From: Duganella radicis
Lineage (GTDB): Bacteria > Pseudomonadota > Gammaproteobacteria > Burkholderiales > Burkholderiaceae_D
NCBI RefSeq assembly: GCF_009720825.1
Contig: NZ_WNKY01000051.1
Location: 1-41,848 of the forward strand
Reading direction: 5' to 3'
DNA: 41,848 nt
Below, piece by piece: positions 28,955-38,745 of this stretch. A program made the position numbers and the translations under genes. The number at the start of each line of letters is the position of its first letter. The first letter of the stretch is position 1. The notes beneath the pieces are model-generated. The model had not been told where the DNA came from, made no database searches, and saw only the letters and a list, made by a program, of their open reading frames with translations.

Positions 28955-31837
28955 ATGTTGCGGGCTGCGGCCGCGCTGACGCTGGCACTGCTGGTGCCGG
29001 CCATATCAATGGGGCAGCAGGTGCCCGCGCGCTACTATGGCCAGCAGGAAGGGCTGGGCAACCTTGCCGTCACAGCAATGGCCCAGTCCCCCGACGGCTA
29101 TCTGTGGCTGGGCACCGAGAACGGCCTGTATCGCCATAACGGCACCAGTTTCCAGCGCTATGCGCAGCGTGAGGGGCTGGGCGAAGTACAGGTGACCGGC
29201 GTGACGGTGGACCACGAGGGCCATGTCTGGGTCTCCAATTACAGCAATCTTTATCTCGAAACCGGCGGCCGCCTGCGCCCCGTGTTGCGTGACGACGGCC
29301 GCAAGATCAATATGTGGCCGTCGCAAAACATGTCCATCGCGCCCGATGGCACGCGTTATCTGATCACCGGCCAGCGCATCTATACGCTGACGCTGCGCGA
29401 CGGCAAGACGGAAGTGCGGCCGGTGTATTCGGAGGAGCGCGTCGCGCAGAATATGGCGCTGGCCCGCGTCAGCGGCGTGCTGGCCGAGGCCGGCGGCGCG
29501 TTATGGTTCGGCTGCGATGGCGCGCTCTGCCACCAGGGAGCCGATGGGCTGACCGTATGGGGGCCGGCGCAGGGCGTGCCAAAGGAGGACTGGCGCGCCT
29601 TCCTGCGCGACCGCGGCGGCCAGTTATGGGTGCGCGGCGATCGCCACATCATCGCCTTGCCGGCCGGGGCGCAACGGTTTGTCGACCGCACGCTGCCGGG
29701 CATGTTCCGCCAGGAGCCGCTGCGGCCGGTCCTGGCCGAGGACCGCCAGGGCCGGGTGCTGAGCAATGCCGACGATGGCGTGATACGCTGGAGCCAGGAT
29801 CACTGGGAGCACTACGGCGCCGCCAATGGCCTGCGCTCGGCCGGTGGCGTCACCGCGCTGCAATTCGATGCGGATGGCGGCCTGTGGCTGGGCTCGCGCG
29901 GCCTGGGATTGGTCAACTGGCGCGGTTATGGCAACTGGGAAAACTGGACCACCGCGCAAGGCTTGCCGAACGATGTGGTGCTGTCCTTTGTGCACGCTGC
30001 CGACGGCGTGCTCTACACCGGCACCCGTTCCGGCCTGGCCCGTTTGCCGCCGGGGGCGCGGCAGTTCGCGCCGGTGGCCACCGGCCTGCCCCCGCTCCGA
30101 TGGTCCAGCCTGGCGCTTGACGGCGACGGCCAGATCTGGGGCGCGACCTTTTCCGGCGTGCTGGCGCGCCTGGCCCGTGATGGCCGCGCGCGTATTCACG
30201 CCCAGGATCTGACGGGGGTGACCTCGTTGCTGGTCGACCGCCAGCAGCGTCTCTGGCTCTCTACCTACGACGGCGTGGCCGTGAGCGGCACCGGCGACGG
30301 TCGCCAGCCGGTCCGCGCCCCCGAGGGCCTGACCCAGTCCAAAGGCAACGATGCGACCGCATCCCTCAGCCAATGCCAGGCGCCGGACGGCAGCCTGTGG
30401 TTCCTGAAAATGAATCAACTGCTGCAACTGGACAGCACAGGCTGGCACAGCCACGTCGCCATCCCGGACGGCGATGCCGAGTTGTCGGTCATGAGCTGTG
30501 CCGCCGACGGCGCGCTGTGGCTCAGCGACACCCGTGGCCGGCTCTGGCGCGCCACCGTCGGCGCCGCCGGCGTGCAATTCAAGGCGGTCGACAGTCCGCT
30601 GCTGGCCGGCGCCAGCATTGTGGGGCTGCTGGAAGACCGGCGCGGCTGGCTGTGGGTGGCCACCGATGCCGGCGTGGCCATCTGGAATCGCGCCCACTGG
30701 CGCTTCTTCAACCAGGACGATGGCCTGGTCTGGAACGACACCAACGGCCAGGGCTTTTACGAGGCGACGGACGGGTCGATGTGGATCGCCACCAGCAACG
30801 GCGCCTCCCATGTGCTGCATCCGGAACTGTTGTTCGCGCCGCGGCAACTGAGCGTGCGCATCGAGACGGCCCGGCGCGGCGCCGAACCGCTGGCGCCGGA
30901 CCGGCAATGGCAACTGCCATGGGCCAACGCGCCGCTGGAACTGGAGCTGGCCAGCCTGCATGCGCAGAATCGCGGCGCGCTGCGTTTCCACTACCGGCTG
31001 GCGGGACTGGAGAACGACTGGGCCGTCACCGCCACGCCGCACCTGCGCTACGCCACCCTGCCCCCGGGCGACTACCAATTCGAATACTACGCCAGCAATG
31101 ACTACAGCCACAGCAGGTCGCCGGTGCAGACCCACGCGGTCTCGATCCTGCCGCCGTGGTGGCGCACCTGGCCGTTCTATCTGCTGTGCGCGGCGCTGGG
31201 CGCGCTGCTGCTGGCGCTGGCCTACCGTCTGCGGGTGCGGCATCTGCTCAAGCGCCAGCTGCACACCGAGCAACTGGTGCGCGAGCGCACGCGCGAACTG
31301 GAACAGTCACGCGAGCAATTGCGCCAGCGCGCGCTGCGGGATAGCCTGACCGGCGCCTGGAACCGCGGCGCCATCCTGGAGCTCGTCGAGCACGCGCTGG
31401 CGCAGGCGCTGGCCCAGCGGCAGCCGCTGCTGCTGGTGTTGCTCGATCTCGATTATTTCAAGCGCATCAACGACAACTACGGCCATGCCGCCGGCGACGC
31501 CGTGCTGCGCGAAACGGTGGCGCGCCTGAGCGCGGCCGTGCGCCAGAGCGACGCGGTGGGCCGCTACGGCGGCGAGGAATTCCTGGTGCTGCTGCCGGGC
31601 CTGAACCAGGCCAACGGCCACGGGCGGGTGGAGGAACTGCGCCACGCGATCCGCCATGAGCCGGTCCGCATCGACGAGCGGCAGACCCTGGCCGTCACCG
31701 GCAGCTTTGGCGCGATCGCCTTCGACCCGCAACGGCCGCTGTCGATGGCGCAACTGATCGAGCTGGCCGACCAGGCCCTGTACCGCGCCAAGGAAAACGG
31801 CCGCAACCGCATCGAATACGCGCCGGCCGCCGCCTGA
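28955..31837 (+). CDS. Membrane diguanylate cyclase with periplasmic two-component-regulator propeller
   Basis: A 960-residue sensor. A signal peptide (1-22) leads to a periplasmic beta-propeller of Reg_prop repeats (YLWLGTENGLYRH, LWLGSRGLGLVNW, LWVATDAGVAIW, MWIATSNGASHV), then a Y_Y_Y-type domain (about 665-725), one membrane helix (about 735-755), a coiled coil and a GGDEF domain (about 795-955). The active-site motif is GGEEF (872-876), and the inhibitory I-site RxxD (RQSD, 863-866) lies five residues before it, so it should make c-di-GMP with product inhibition. I preferred ATG 28955 to a TTG at 28928 because it gives a cleaner signal peptide. The ligand is unknown. It is homologous to the protein at 38746-41616. 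Confidence 0.9.
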   Translation: MLRAAAALTLALLVPAISMGQQVPARYYGQQEGLGNLAVTAMAQSPDGYLWLGTENGLYRHNGTSFQRYAQREGLGEVQVTGVTVDHEGHVWVSNYSNLYLETGGRLRPVLRDDGRKINMWPSQNMSIAPDGTRYLITGQRIYTLTLRDGKTEVRPVYSEERVAQNMALARVSGVLAEAGGALWFGCDGALCHQGADGLTVWGPAQGVPKEDWRAFLRDRGGQLWVRGDRHIIALPAGAQRFVDRTLPGMFRQEPLRPVLAEDRQGRVLSNADDGVIRWSQDHWEHYGAANGLRSAGGVTALQFDADGGLWLGSRGLGLVNWRGYGNWENWTTAQGLPNDVVLSFVHAADGVLYTGTRSGLARLPPGARQFAPVATGLPPLRWSSLALDGDGQIWGATFSGVLARLARDGRARIHAQDLTGVTSLLVDRQQRLWLSTYDGVAVSGTGDGRQPVRAPEGLTQSKGNDATASLSQCQAPDGSLWFLKMNQLLQLDSTGWHSHVAIPDGDAELSVMSCAADGALWLSDTRGRLWRATVGAAGVQFKAVDSPLLAGASIVGLLEDRRGWLWVATDAGVAIWNRAHWRFFNQDDGLVWNDTNGQGFYEATDGSMWIATSNGASHVLHPELLFAPRQLSVRIETARRGAEPLAPDRQWQLPWANAPLELELASLHAQNRGALRFHYRLAGLENDWAVTATPHLRYATLPPGDYQFEYYASNDYSHSRSPVQTHAVSILPPWWRTWPFYLLCAALGALLLALAYRLRVRHLLKRQLHTEQLVRERTRELEQSREQLRQRALRDSLTGAWNRGAILELVEHALAQALAQRQPLLLVLLDLDYFKRINDNYGHAAGDAVLRETVARLSAAVRQSDAVGRYGGEEFLVLLPGLNQANGHGRVEELRHAIRHEPVRIDERQTLAVTGSFGAIAFDPQRPLSMAQLIELADQALYRAKENGRNRIEYAPAAA

Positions 31838-31860
31838 CACCACGCGGCAAGGTCGCCCCG

Positions 31861-32160
31861 CTACGAGACCTGGTGGCTGGGGGTGCAGCGCACCCGCAGC
31901 GCCACCAGTTTGTCGCGGCATTCGTCCAGCCGGGCGGCCAGTTCGCCTTCGATCTGCGGTCCGCCGGTCTGGGCATGCGCCTGCATGCAGCGCATGACGT
32001 GGTCGAAACTCACCGTGGCGTCCTCGAACAGCAGGCGCAAGCGCAAGAAATGCTCGCCCACGCCATGCGCCGGCTGACGATTTTCCAGCGCCTGCTCCAG
32101 CAACAGCAGGGCCGAGCGCAGCCCCGTTAAGTATTGCTCGTAAAACGACATTACTTGCAT
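31861..32160 (-). CDS. Small helical protein of unknown function
   Basis: A 99-residue, mostly alpha-helical soluble protein that I do not recognise. No signal peptide or membrane segment is seen; two Leu-rich amphipathic stretches (about 5-26 and 34-56) and a Glu/Arg-rich end are visible. The ATG at 32160 follows AAGGAAAG and is preferred to the longer frame reaching 32211. It begins 20 bases after the TonB-receptor stop and is probably the last gene of that operon. A sensory or adaptor role is possible but unsupported. Confidence 0.6.
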   Translation of the reverse strand: MQVMSFYEQYLTGLRSALLLLEQALENRQPAHGVGEHFLRLRLLFEDATVSFDHVMRCMQAHAQTGGPQIEGELAARLDECRDKLVALRVRCTPSHQVS

Positions 32161-32180
32161 GTTCTTTCCTTTTTCATGCG

Positions 32181-34748
32181 TCATAGATGGAAGCGCGCAG
32201 TGATGCTCCACTGGCGGTCATTGGTCCACAGGCTTTGCGGCCGGCTGTCGCTGCCGAAGTTGGCGCGGCGCACCGTGCGCAGCAGGTTGCTGCCCTCCAT
32301 GGCCAGCGTCAGCCCCGGACTGACCCGGTAGCCGAACGAGGCATCCAGCCAGCCATAGCCCTCGGTGTACACCGGCAACACCCCGGCGCCGCTGCTGTTA
32401 ATGCTGCTGAGGAAGCGGTCGCGCCAGTTGTAGGCCAGCCGGCCCGACAGCGGCCCTTTTTCATAGATGCCGATCAGGTTGGCGCTGCGGCGCGACAGAT
32501 TGGGCAGCGCGGTGTCGCCGCCCAGCTGGGCGTTGGGGGTGGCGCTGTCGGCCAGGGTGAAATTCACTTGCGTCCCCAGCCCGCTCATCCAGCCCGGCAG
32601 GAAGTCGTACATTTGCTGATAGCCCAGCTCGGCGCCCCGCACGATCGCCGGGCTGCGGTTGTAGGGCCGGCTGACCTGGTATAGCGCGCCGTCGTGCAAC
32701 TCGGTCCGGTTGGCGTTGCCGATCAGGCCATCGATGCGCTTGTGGAACACGGTCACGGTGGCGGCGGCGCTGGCGCCGACGTAGCGCTCCAGCGCCAGGT
32801 CCAGGTTGTTGGCGCGCACCGGCTGCAAGGCCGGGTTGCCGGCGCTGCCGCTGTTGGCGCTGGGGGTGATGCTGTTGGGCGTCAGCGTCAGCGAGGGAGA
32901 CAACTGATCGAAATTGGGCCGCGTCAGCGACTTCGAGGCCGCGCCGCGCAAGTACCAGCCGTCCGCCAGCGTGTGGCGCAGGTTCAGGCTGGGCAGGTAG
33001 TCCAGATAATCGTGGTCCAGCGCGATCGGCGCCAGCGTGCCGCTCGACGGCGTGGATTGCGTGCCCGCCACCGCCTCGCGCGTGCGCACCACGCGCAGCC
33101 CGGCCTCGCCCTCCAGCGCCAGCGCGTCGCCGTGGAAGCGCGCCTGCAGATAGGCGGCGTCGGTCTGCTCGCGGATGCGCCATACGCTGAGCGCGCCGCC
33201 GGCCCGCGGCAGCGGCGCCGTCAGGCCGGCCTGACGGCGCAGGGCGGCGGCGTCGCGCGCCAGCGCCAGGCTGCCGATCAGGTAGTTGCTGGCGCCGGCG
33301 CCGCCGTCGGGGAAAAACACCGGATACGGATAGGCCGTCGCCAGCGCCGGCAACGCCGCCAGGCTCTGCCCGGCGGGCGCCGGCAAGTCGCCGTTGATCT
33401 GGCCCGGGGCGTTGCCGGCCGTGCGGCGCGCCAGGCGCAGGCCGGCCGCCAGGCTGTCCAGCCAGCCGTCCGGGGCATAGCTGCCGTCCAGCTTGAGCGC
33501 CTGCAACTGGCCGTCGTAGGGCCGCGCGCGATAGGCGATGCTGTCCAGCTGCAAGCGGGCCGGATCGCGCAGGCCGTCGCCCGCCACGGTCACCGCCGGG
33601 TGGGGGCCCGACAGATCGGCGCGCACCAGGTCGGCCGTGCCTTTCAGCGTCGGGCCGGCGAAGTACAGGTTGTTGTGGCTGTCGCTGTAGCTCAGGTCGG
33701 CCGCCAGCCGCAACGCCCCGCTGCGCCAACTGCCGCCCAGCGCCAGCGCGCGGTTGCGGTCCACCGTGTCGCGCGCGAAGCTGAAGATGCTGGTCGGCAC
33801 GCCCAGCCAGTCAATGCGGCTGACGTCGCTGGTGCCGGGGAACAGCGCCACGCTGCCCGGCACGAAGGCGGTCCCGGTCCCCAGCACCAGCTGGGCGGTG
33901 TCCTGGCGCGTCAGGAATTGCTGCCAGTTGCCCTCGGCATACCATTCGACCCCGGGCGCGGGCCGCCATTGCAGCGCGACGGCCACGGTGTCGCGCTGGC
34001 GGCGCCCGGCGTTGGCCGATTCGGTGGTGCTGCCGGACACCGCCACCCGGCGGCCGGGCAGCAGGTCGTCGCGCCACTGCGGCGCGCCAAAGCTGTACTG
34101 GTCCTCGCGCCAGGCGCGCAGCTGGTGCACCAGGCTCACCAGCGCGCCCCACTCGGCGCCGCCGTCGCCGCGCCAGCGCTGGCTGGCCAGCAGCGACCAC
34201 TGCGGCTGGCTGTGTCCGGCCAGGGCGTCGCGCACCAGGCGCGCGCTGCCGGCCAGATGGGCGCCGGCGAAGTCGAGCGGACGCCGGGTGCGCAGATCGA
34301 TGGTGCCGCCCAGGCCGCCCTCGACCTGGGCCGCGCTGGCGCTCTTGTAGACGTCGATGCCGGCCACCAGCTCGGCCGGCACGTCGGCGAAGTCCAGGTT
34401 GCGGCCGGTGCCGGCGGTGAACACCTCGCGGCCGTTGAGCGTGGTCTCGATCTGGGTCAGGCCGCGCAGGGCGACATTGGCGCCCTCGCCGCGGTCGCGC
34501 GCCACCTGCACGCCGCTGATCCGTTGCAGGGCGTCGGTCACGCTGAGGTCGGGCAGCGCCTGCACCTCGTCCGCCACCACCGCGTCGACGATGGCCAGCT
34601 GGTCGCGCTTGATCTGCCGCGCCGTCATCAGGCTGGCGCGCTTGCCCTCCACCAGCACCGCCGGCGGCGGCTCCTGCGCCTGCGCGCAGGCGGCCCACGC
34701 CAGCGCGCCGCAGCCCAGGCAACCCCAGGCCAGTTTCCGCTGTGTCAT
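32181..34748 (-). CDS. TonB-dependent receptor (Caulobacter/Xanthomonas type)
   Basis: An 855-residue TonB-dependent receptor of the TonB-Xanth-Caul subgroup used by oligotrophs for sugars and other organics. It has a signal peptide (1-24, WAACAQA|Q) and a plug with SVTDALQRISGVQVARDRGEG, then ALRGLTQIETTLNGREVFTAG (quoted from residues about 80-120) and the VYKSASAAQVEGGLGGTIDLRTRRPLDF region, followed by a long barrel ending in SITARFHL. GGGGAG lies about six bases before ATG 34748. Its ATG overlaps the stop of the hybrid histidine kinase gene by four bases (ATGA), tying uptake to signalling genes. No N-terminal signalling domain is present. The ligand is unknown. Confidence 0.9.
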   Translation of the reverse strand: MTQRKLAWGCLGCGALAWAACAQAQEPPPAVLVEGKRASLMTARQIKRDQLAIVDAVVADEVQALPDLSVTDALQRISGVQVARDRGEGANVALRGLTQIETTLNGREVFTAGTGRNLDFADVPAELVAGIDVYKSASAAQVEGGLGGTIDLRTRRPLDFAGAHLAGSARLVRDALAGHSQPQWSLLASQRWRGDGGAEWGALVSLVHQLRAWREDQYSFGAPQWRDDLLPGRRVAVSGSTTESANAGRRQRDTVAVALQWRPAPGVEWYAEGNWQQFLTRQDTAQLVLGTGTAFVPGSVALFPGTSDVSRIDWLGVPTSIFSFARDTVDRNRALALGGSWRSGALRLAADLSYSDSHNNLYFAGPTLKGTADLVRADLSGPHPAVTVAGDGLRDPARLQLDSIAYRARPYDGQLQALKLDGSYAPDGWLDSLAAGLRLARRTAGNAPGQINGDLPAPAGQSLAALPALATAYPYPVFFPDGGAGASNYLIGSLALARDAAALRRQAGLTAPLPRAGGALSVWRIREQTDAAYLQARFHGDALALEGEAGLRVVRTREAVAGTQSTPSSGTLAPIALDHDYLDYLPSLNLRHTLADGWYLRGAASKSLTRPNFDQLSPSLTLTPNSITPSANSGSAGNPALQPVRANNLDLALERYVGASAAATVTVFHKRIDGLIGNANRTELHDGALYQVSRPYNRSPAIVRGAELGYQQMYDFLPGWMSGLGTQVNFTLADSATPNAQLGGDTALPNLSRRSANLIGIYEKGPLSGRLAYNWRDRFLSSINSSGAGVLPVYTEGYGWLDASFGYRVSPGLTLAMEGSNLLRTVRRANFGSDSRPQSLWTNDRQWSITARFHL

Positions 34749-37700
34749 GATGTACTCCCCAGATGACGTTCCACAAGTTGCAACAAGGCTTGCGACTGAT
34801 AACCCCGGGCCAGCTGGCGCAGTTGCGCGGCGAACGGGCGGTAGCGCGGGTCCAGCCGCTGCAGGTAGTCGGCGCGCTCGCTGATGGCGCGCATATTGCC
34901 GAGCTGCGCCAGGTCGTGCAGCACCGCCATTTCCTCCGGCGGCGGCGCCAGCAGGTCGGCGCCGCCGTCCTCGCCCGGCGCCGGCTGCGGCGCCCGGTGC
35001 TGCCAGTCGAGTTGCAGGCAACGGCGCAGCATGGCCAGCAGCAGGTCGAGGTCGACCGGCTTGGACAGGCGGTCGCTAAAGCCGGCGTCCAGCAATTGCT
35101 GGCGGTCGGCGCCGCCGGCGCTGGCCGACACGGCGATGACCGGCAGCGCCGCCCAGGCCGGATCGGCGCGCAGCCGGCGCACCGTCTCCAGGCCATTCAT
35201 GCCCGGCATGGCGATATCCATCAGGATCAGGTCCGGCGGCTCCAGCACCAGCTGGTCCAGCACCGCCTGGCCGTGGCCGACCTGGTCCACGGCGAAGCCC
35301 AGCGGCGCCAGCATGTCGTACAGCAGGCGGCGGTTGCCGGGCTGGTCGTCGGCCACCAGCAGGCGCCGGCGCGCTCCGTGATAGCCGGTGATCCACTGCG
35401 GCGCGGCCAGCTCCGGCGCCGGCGCCTCCACCACCGGCAGCGTCAGGTCGAACCAGAAGCGGCAGCCCTGCCCCAGCTGGCTGTCGAGCGAGATCTCGCC
35501 GCCCAGCAGGCGCACGAACTGGCGGCTGATGGCCAGGCCGAGGCCGGTCCCGTCCTGGCGCCGCAGCAGTTCGCCGGCCTGCTCGAACGGCAGGAAGATG
35601 CGCTCGCGCTGGCCGGCCTCGATGCCGACCCCGGTGTCGCGCACCTCGAACCGCACGCGCCCGTCCTCGAGCGCGTTGACGCGCAGGCTGACGCCGCCCC
35701 GGTCGGTGAACTTGACGGCGTTGGCCAGCAGGTTGAGCAAGGCCTGGCGCAGGCGCCGCTCGTCGGTCAGCACCATGGCCGGCACCGCCGCGCCGATCTC
35801 GCAATCGAAGCGCAGCCGCTTTTGCTCGGCGCTGACGCGCACCATGTCGGCCAGCACCTGCAGGCACTGGCGCAGCGCCACCGGCGCCGGCTGCGCCTCC
35901 AGCTTGTTGGCCTCGATCTTGGCCGAATCGAGCAGGTCGTTGATCAGCGTCAGCAGGTGCTCGCCGCTGTCGTGGATCACGCTGGCGCCGGCGCGCTGGC
36001 GCTCGCTCAGGGCGGGATCGCGCCGCAGCAGCTGGGAATAGCCGAGGATGCCGTTCAGCGGCGTGCGCAACTCGTGGCTCATCTGCGCCAGGAACTCGCT
36101 GCGCAGCCGCGCCAGCTGGCGCGCCTCCTCCAGCGCCGCCTCGCGCGCCGCCTCCACCTGCTTGCGCTCGGTGATGTCGCGCGCCAGCCCCACCGTGCCC
36201 AGCACGCTGCCATCCTCGTCCACCACCGCCGCCTTGAAGGTTTCCACCCAGCGCAGGCCGTCCGGCCCCATTTGCCGGGTCTCCACCGTGCGCGCCTGGC
36301 GGCTGGCCATCACCTCCTGGTCCTCCTGGCGGAAATGCGCGGCCAGCCCCGGCATCACGTCGTCCTCGGACAGGCCCACCATCTCGTCCACGCCGCGCGA
36401 CCAGGTGGCCGCCACCGTGCGGTTGACCGCCAGGTAGCGGCTGTCGGTGTCCTTGAACCAGACCCACCACGGCAGCGTGTCGATCAGCACCCGCAGGTAG
36501 CGGCTTTGCTGGCGCAGTTCGGCGGTGCGCCGCTGCACGGTGCGTTCGAGGTCGGCGTTGAGCCGGGCCACCAGGCGATGCGAGCGGCGCAGCCGGGTCA
36601 TGAAGATGACGATGCACACCAGCAGCGCCAGGCTGCCGCCCAGCACGGTCCACATCCAGCGCTGCTGGCCGGCGCGCCGCTCCAGTTCCAGCTGCTGGCT
36701 GGCGTTGCTGCGGGTCAGCGCGTCGATGCGGCGCTGCTTGCTTTCGGATTCGTAGCGCGCGGCCAGTTCCATCACCCGCGTGCCGGTCTGGGCGCGCGCG
36801 ATCTGGGCCGCGCGCTCGCCGGCCTCGCGCAGGTAGGCGTAGGCCTGCCGGTAATCGCCGCGGCGCGCCGCCAGCGCCGCCAGCTGGCGCGCGCTGTTGC
36901 CCAGGTAGGGTTCCTGCCCCACCTTCTGGGCCAGCCGATAGGCCGCCTCGGCGTCGCCGCGGGCGGCGCCCGGGTTGCCCAGCTTGTCTTGCTCGGCGCT
37001 CAGCGCCGACAGGGCCCACCACTGGGCGATCGGATTCGGATGGCGCTGGTAAATGGCGGCGCCTTCGCCGAACGCCTGCAGGGCCTCGGCATGCCGTCCC
37101 TGCTGCGACAGCACGGCGCCCAGGCTGTACAGGCTGTTGCTGGTGTTGAACGGACTGTCGAGCTCGCGGAACAGCGAGAGGGCCTCGCGTATCACGGCTT
37201 CGCCGCGGCGCGGCTCGCCGCTGTTGACCAGCAGATTGCCCTCGCCCAGCAGCGCCTCGCCCAGCAGCAGCCGCGAGCCGTCCTGGCGCGCCATCCGGGC
37301 CATCGCCAGATAGTGCGGCATGGCCTCGCCGTTCTTGCCGGCCTGGCCGAACGCCAGCCCCATGCAGCGGTGCGCGAACGCCAACGCGCGCGGCACCGCG
37401 CTGAGGCGGGCGATATCCAGCGCCTGCACGCAAATCGCCACCGACTCGTCCAGCTTGCCCTGGCGGTTGTACATCAGGGAGGTGTGCAGCATCACTTCCG
37501 CCAGCAGCGCCGGCCGGGCCACGCCGTCCAGGCTGGCCATGGCGTCGGTGGTGACGCCGTACAGGCGGTCGATGCGGCCCTGATTCACGGTGTTGCGCGC
37601 CAACACCAGATTGGCCTCGGCCTGGCCGATGCGGTCGCCCTGCTGGCGAGCCTGGGCCAGCGCCCGCGCGGCCAGCTCGCCGGCCGCGTCGGTGTTGGCC

Positions 37701-37948
37701 ATCAACATCTCGGTGCGGGCCAGCAGGTTCAGCGCGCTGGTGCGGTCGGCGCCGCTGGCGTCGGGCGGCGCCGCCTGCAAGCGCAGCGCCTGCGCGTGCG
37801 CCTGCTTGACGTCCTGCTCGGCCAGCACCCCGGCCTGCGTCACCGCCAGGCGCCACTGTTGCAGCGATTCCGCGGCGACGGCCGGCGCCAGCCAGCAAGT
37901 CAGCAATGCCAGCAGCAAACCGCCGGCGGGCGCGCGCCCGTCCCCCAT
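34745..37948 (-). CDS. Hybrid histidine kinase with periplasmic TPR sensor domain
   Basis: A 1067-residue membrane sensor kinase: signal peptide (1-26), TPR-like helical repeats (about 40-380) in the periplasm, TM helix 431-451, coiled coil, PAS domain (about 485-600), HisKA with His625 (QMSHELRTPLNG), HATPase with N and G boxes (NLLANAVKF, GTGLGLAISRQF) and a receiver (about 860-975) with phospho-acceptor Asp911 (LILMDIAMPG). The gene lies 99 bases downstream of the LuxR-type response regulator on the same strand, and overlaps the TonB-receptor gene by four bases. It probably senses envelope or nutrient signals and feeds the nearby regulator, though no direct evidence links them. The kinase lacks an Hpt domain, so a separate one may be used. 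Confidence 0.92.
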   Translation of the reverse strand: MGDGRAPAGGLLLALLTCWLAPAVAAESLQQWRLAVTQAGVLAEQDVKQAHAQALRLQAAPPDASGADRTSALNLLARTEMLMANTDAAGELAARALAQARQQGDRIGQAEANLVLARNTVNQGRIDRLYGVTTDAMASLDGVARPALLAEVMLHTSLMYNRQGKLDESVAICVQALDIARLSAVPRALAFAHRCMGLAFGQAGKNGEAMPHYLAMARMARQDGSRLLLGEALLGEGNLLVNSGEPRRGEAVIREALSLFRELDSPFNTSNSLYSLGAVLSQQGRHAEALQAFGEGAAIYQRHPNPIAQWWALSALSAEQDKLGNPGAARGDAEAAYRLAQKVGQEPYLGNSARQLAALAARRGDYRQAYAYLREAGERAAQIARAQTGTRVMELAARYESESKQRRIDALTRSNASQQLELERRAGQQRWMWTVLGGSLALLVCIVIFMTRLRRSHRLVARLNADLERTVQRRTAELRQQSRYLRVLIDTLPWWVWFKDTDSRYLAVNRTVAATWSRGVDEMVGLSEDDVMPGLAAHFRQEDQEVMASRQARTVETRQMGPDGLRWVETFKAAVVDEDGSVLGTVGLARDITERKQVEAAREAALEEARQLARLRSEFLAQMSHELRTPLNGILGYSQLLRRDPALSERQRAGASVIHDSGEHLLTLINDLLDSAKIEANKLEAQPAPVALRQCLQVLADMVRVSAEQKRLRFDCEIGAAVPAMVLTDERRLRQALLNLLANAVKFTDRGGVSLRVNALEDGRVRFEVRDTGVGIEAGQRERIFLPFEQAGELLRRQDGTGLGLAISRQFVRLLGGEISLDSQLGQGCRFWFDLTLPVVEAPAPELAAPQWITGYHGARRRLLVADDQPGNRRLLYDMLAPLGFAVDQVGHGQAVLDQLVLEPPDLILMDIAMPGMNGLETVRRLRADPAWAALPVIAVSASAGGADRQQLLDAGFSDRLSKPVDLDLLLAMLRRCLQLDWQHRAPQPAPGEDGGADLLAPPPEEMAVLHDLAQLGNMRAISERADYLQRLDPRYRPFAAQLRQLARGYQSQALLQLVERHLGSTS

Positions 37949-37990
37949 TCCCCCGCTCCAGATTCATCCAAGACAGCGGCCAGTATGCGG

Positions 37991-38016
37991 GAGGACGCGG
38001 TCCTCGCCTATCAGGC
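37991..38016. promoter_or_regulatory. Two adjacent hairpins between response regulator and kinase genes
   Basis: GAGGAC-GCG-GTCCTC (37991-38005) and GCCT-ATC-AGGC (38006-38016) are two perfect inverted repeats standing side by side in the 99-base gap between the response regulator stop and the kinase start. No T-run follows on the minus strand, so they do not look like an ordinary intrinsic terminator. They could stabilise mRNA, bind a protein or form part of a promoter/operator for the kinase. Only the symmetry is certain. Confidence 0.45.
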
Positions 38017-38047
38017 AAGGCCGATCCGCGGTAAGGAAATCCCTACC

Positions 38048-38680
38048 CTACTCGCCCAGCGCGTGATCGATGCCGTAGCGCAGCATGTCGGCGTTGCTCT
38101 GGAAGCCCATCTTCTGCATCAGGCGCGCCTTGTGGGTGCTGACCGTCTTGTTGCTGATGGCCAGCTCGTCGGCGATCTGGTTGACCGTCTTGCCGCGCAC
38201 GAACAGGCGGAAGATGCTCAGCTCGCGGTTCGACAGTTGCGCGTGGGCCTGTTCGTACTGCCCGCCCTCGCTCTCGAACACCATTTGCTCGGCCAGGCCG
38301 GGGTCGATGTAGCGACCGCCGGCGGCCACCCGCCGCACCGCCTGCAACAGCGTCTCCGGGTCGCCCTCCTTGGTCATGTAGCCGTTGGCGCCGGCCTTGA
38401 GGGCGCGCCGCACCACCAGCGCCTCGTTGTGCATGCTCAGCACCAGGATCGGCAGGGCCGGCGCGTGGGCGCGGATGCGGCCGATCAGGTCGATGCCGCT
38501 GATGCCGGGCATCGACATGTCCAACAGCACCAGGTCGCACGCCAGGGTGCGCACGCTGTCTATCACCTGGCCGCCGTTGGTGGCCTGGCCGACCACGGTC
38601 ATGTCGCCGGCCAGGCCGAACAGCTGGAGCAGGCCGCCGCGCACAATGGCGTGGTCGTCGGCGATCAAAATTCGTATCAT
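38048..38680 (-). CDS. NarL/LuxR-family response regulator
   Basis: A 210-residue response regulator. The receiver domain (1-120) has the acidic pair in IADDH, the phospho-acceptor Asp54 (VLLDMSMPG) and the conserved Lys in GYMTKEGDPE. The LuxR-type HTH (about 145-205) reads LSNRELSIFRLFVRGKTVNQ (start) and ISNKTVSTHKARLMQKMG. The ATG at 38680 with an upstream GGAAGG is preferred to the longer frame. It lies between the propeller-GGDEF gene and the hybrid kinase and is the natural output partner of that kinase. Confidence 0.93.
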   Translation of the reverse strand: MIRILIADDHAIVRGGLLQLFGLAGDMTVVGQATNGGQVIDSVRTLACDLVLLDMSMPGISGIDLIGRIRAHAPALPILVLSMHNEALVVRRALKAGANGYMTKEGDPETLLQAVRRVAAGGRYIDPGLAEQMVFESEGGQYEQAHAQLSNRELSIFRLFVRGKTVNQIADELAISNKTVSTHKARLMQKMGFQSNADMLRYGIDHALGE

Positions 38681-38745
38681 GGGTCTTACCTTCCAAAAAC
38701 AGTGCCGGTAACGCTTGCTATGATGCGGTCTGCACCGGCACGAGA

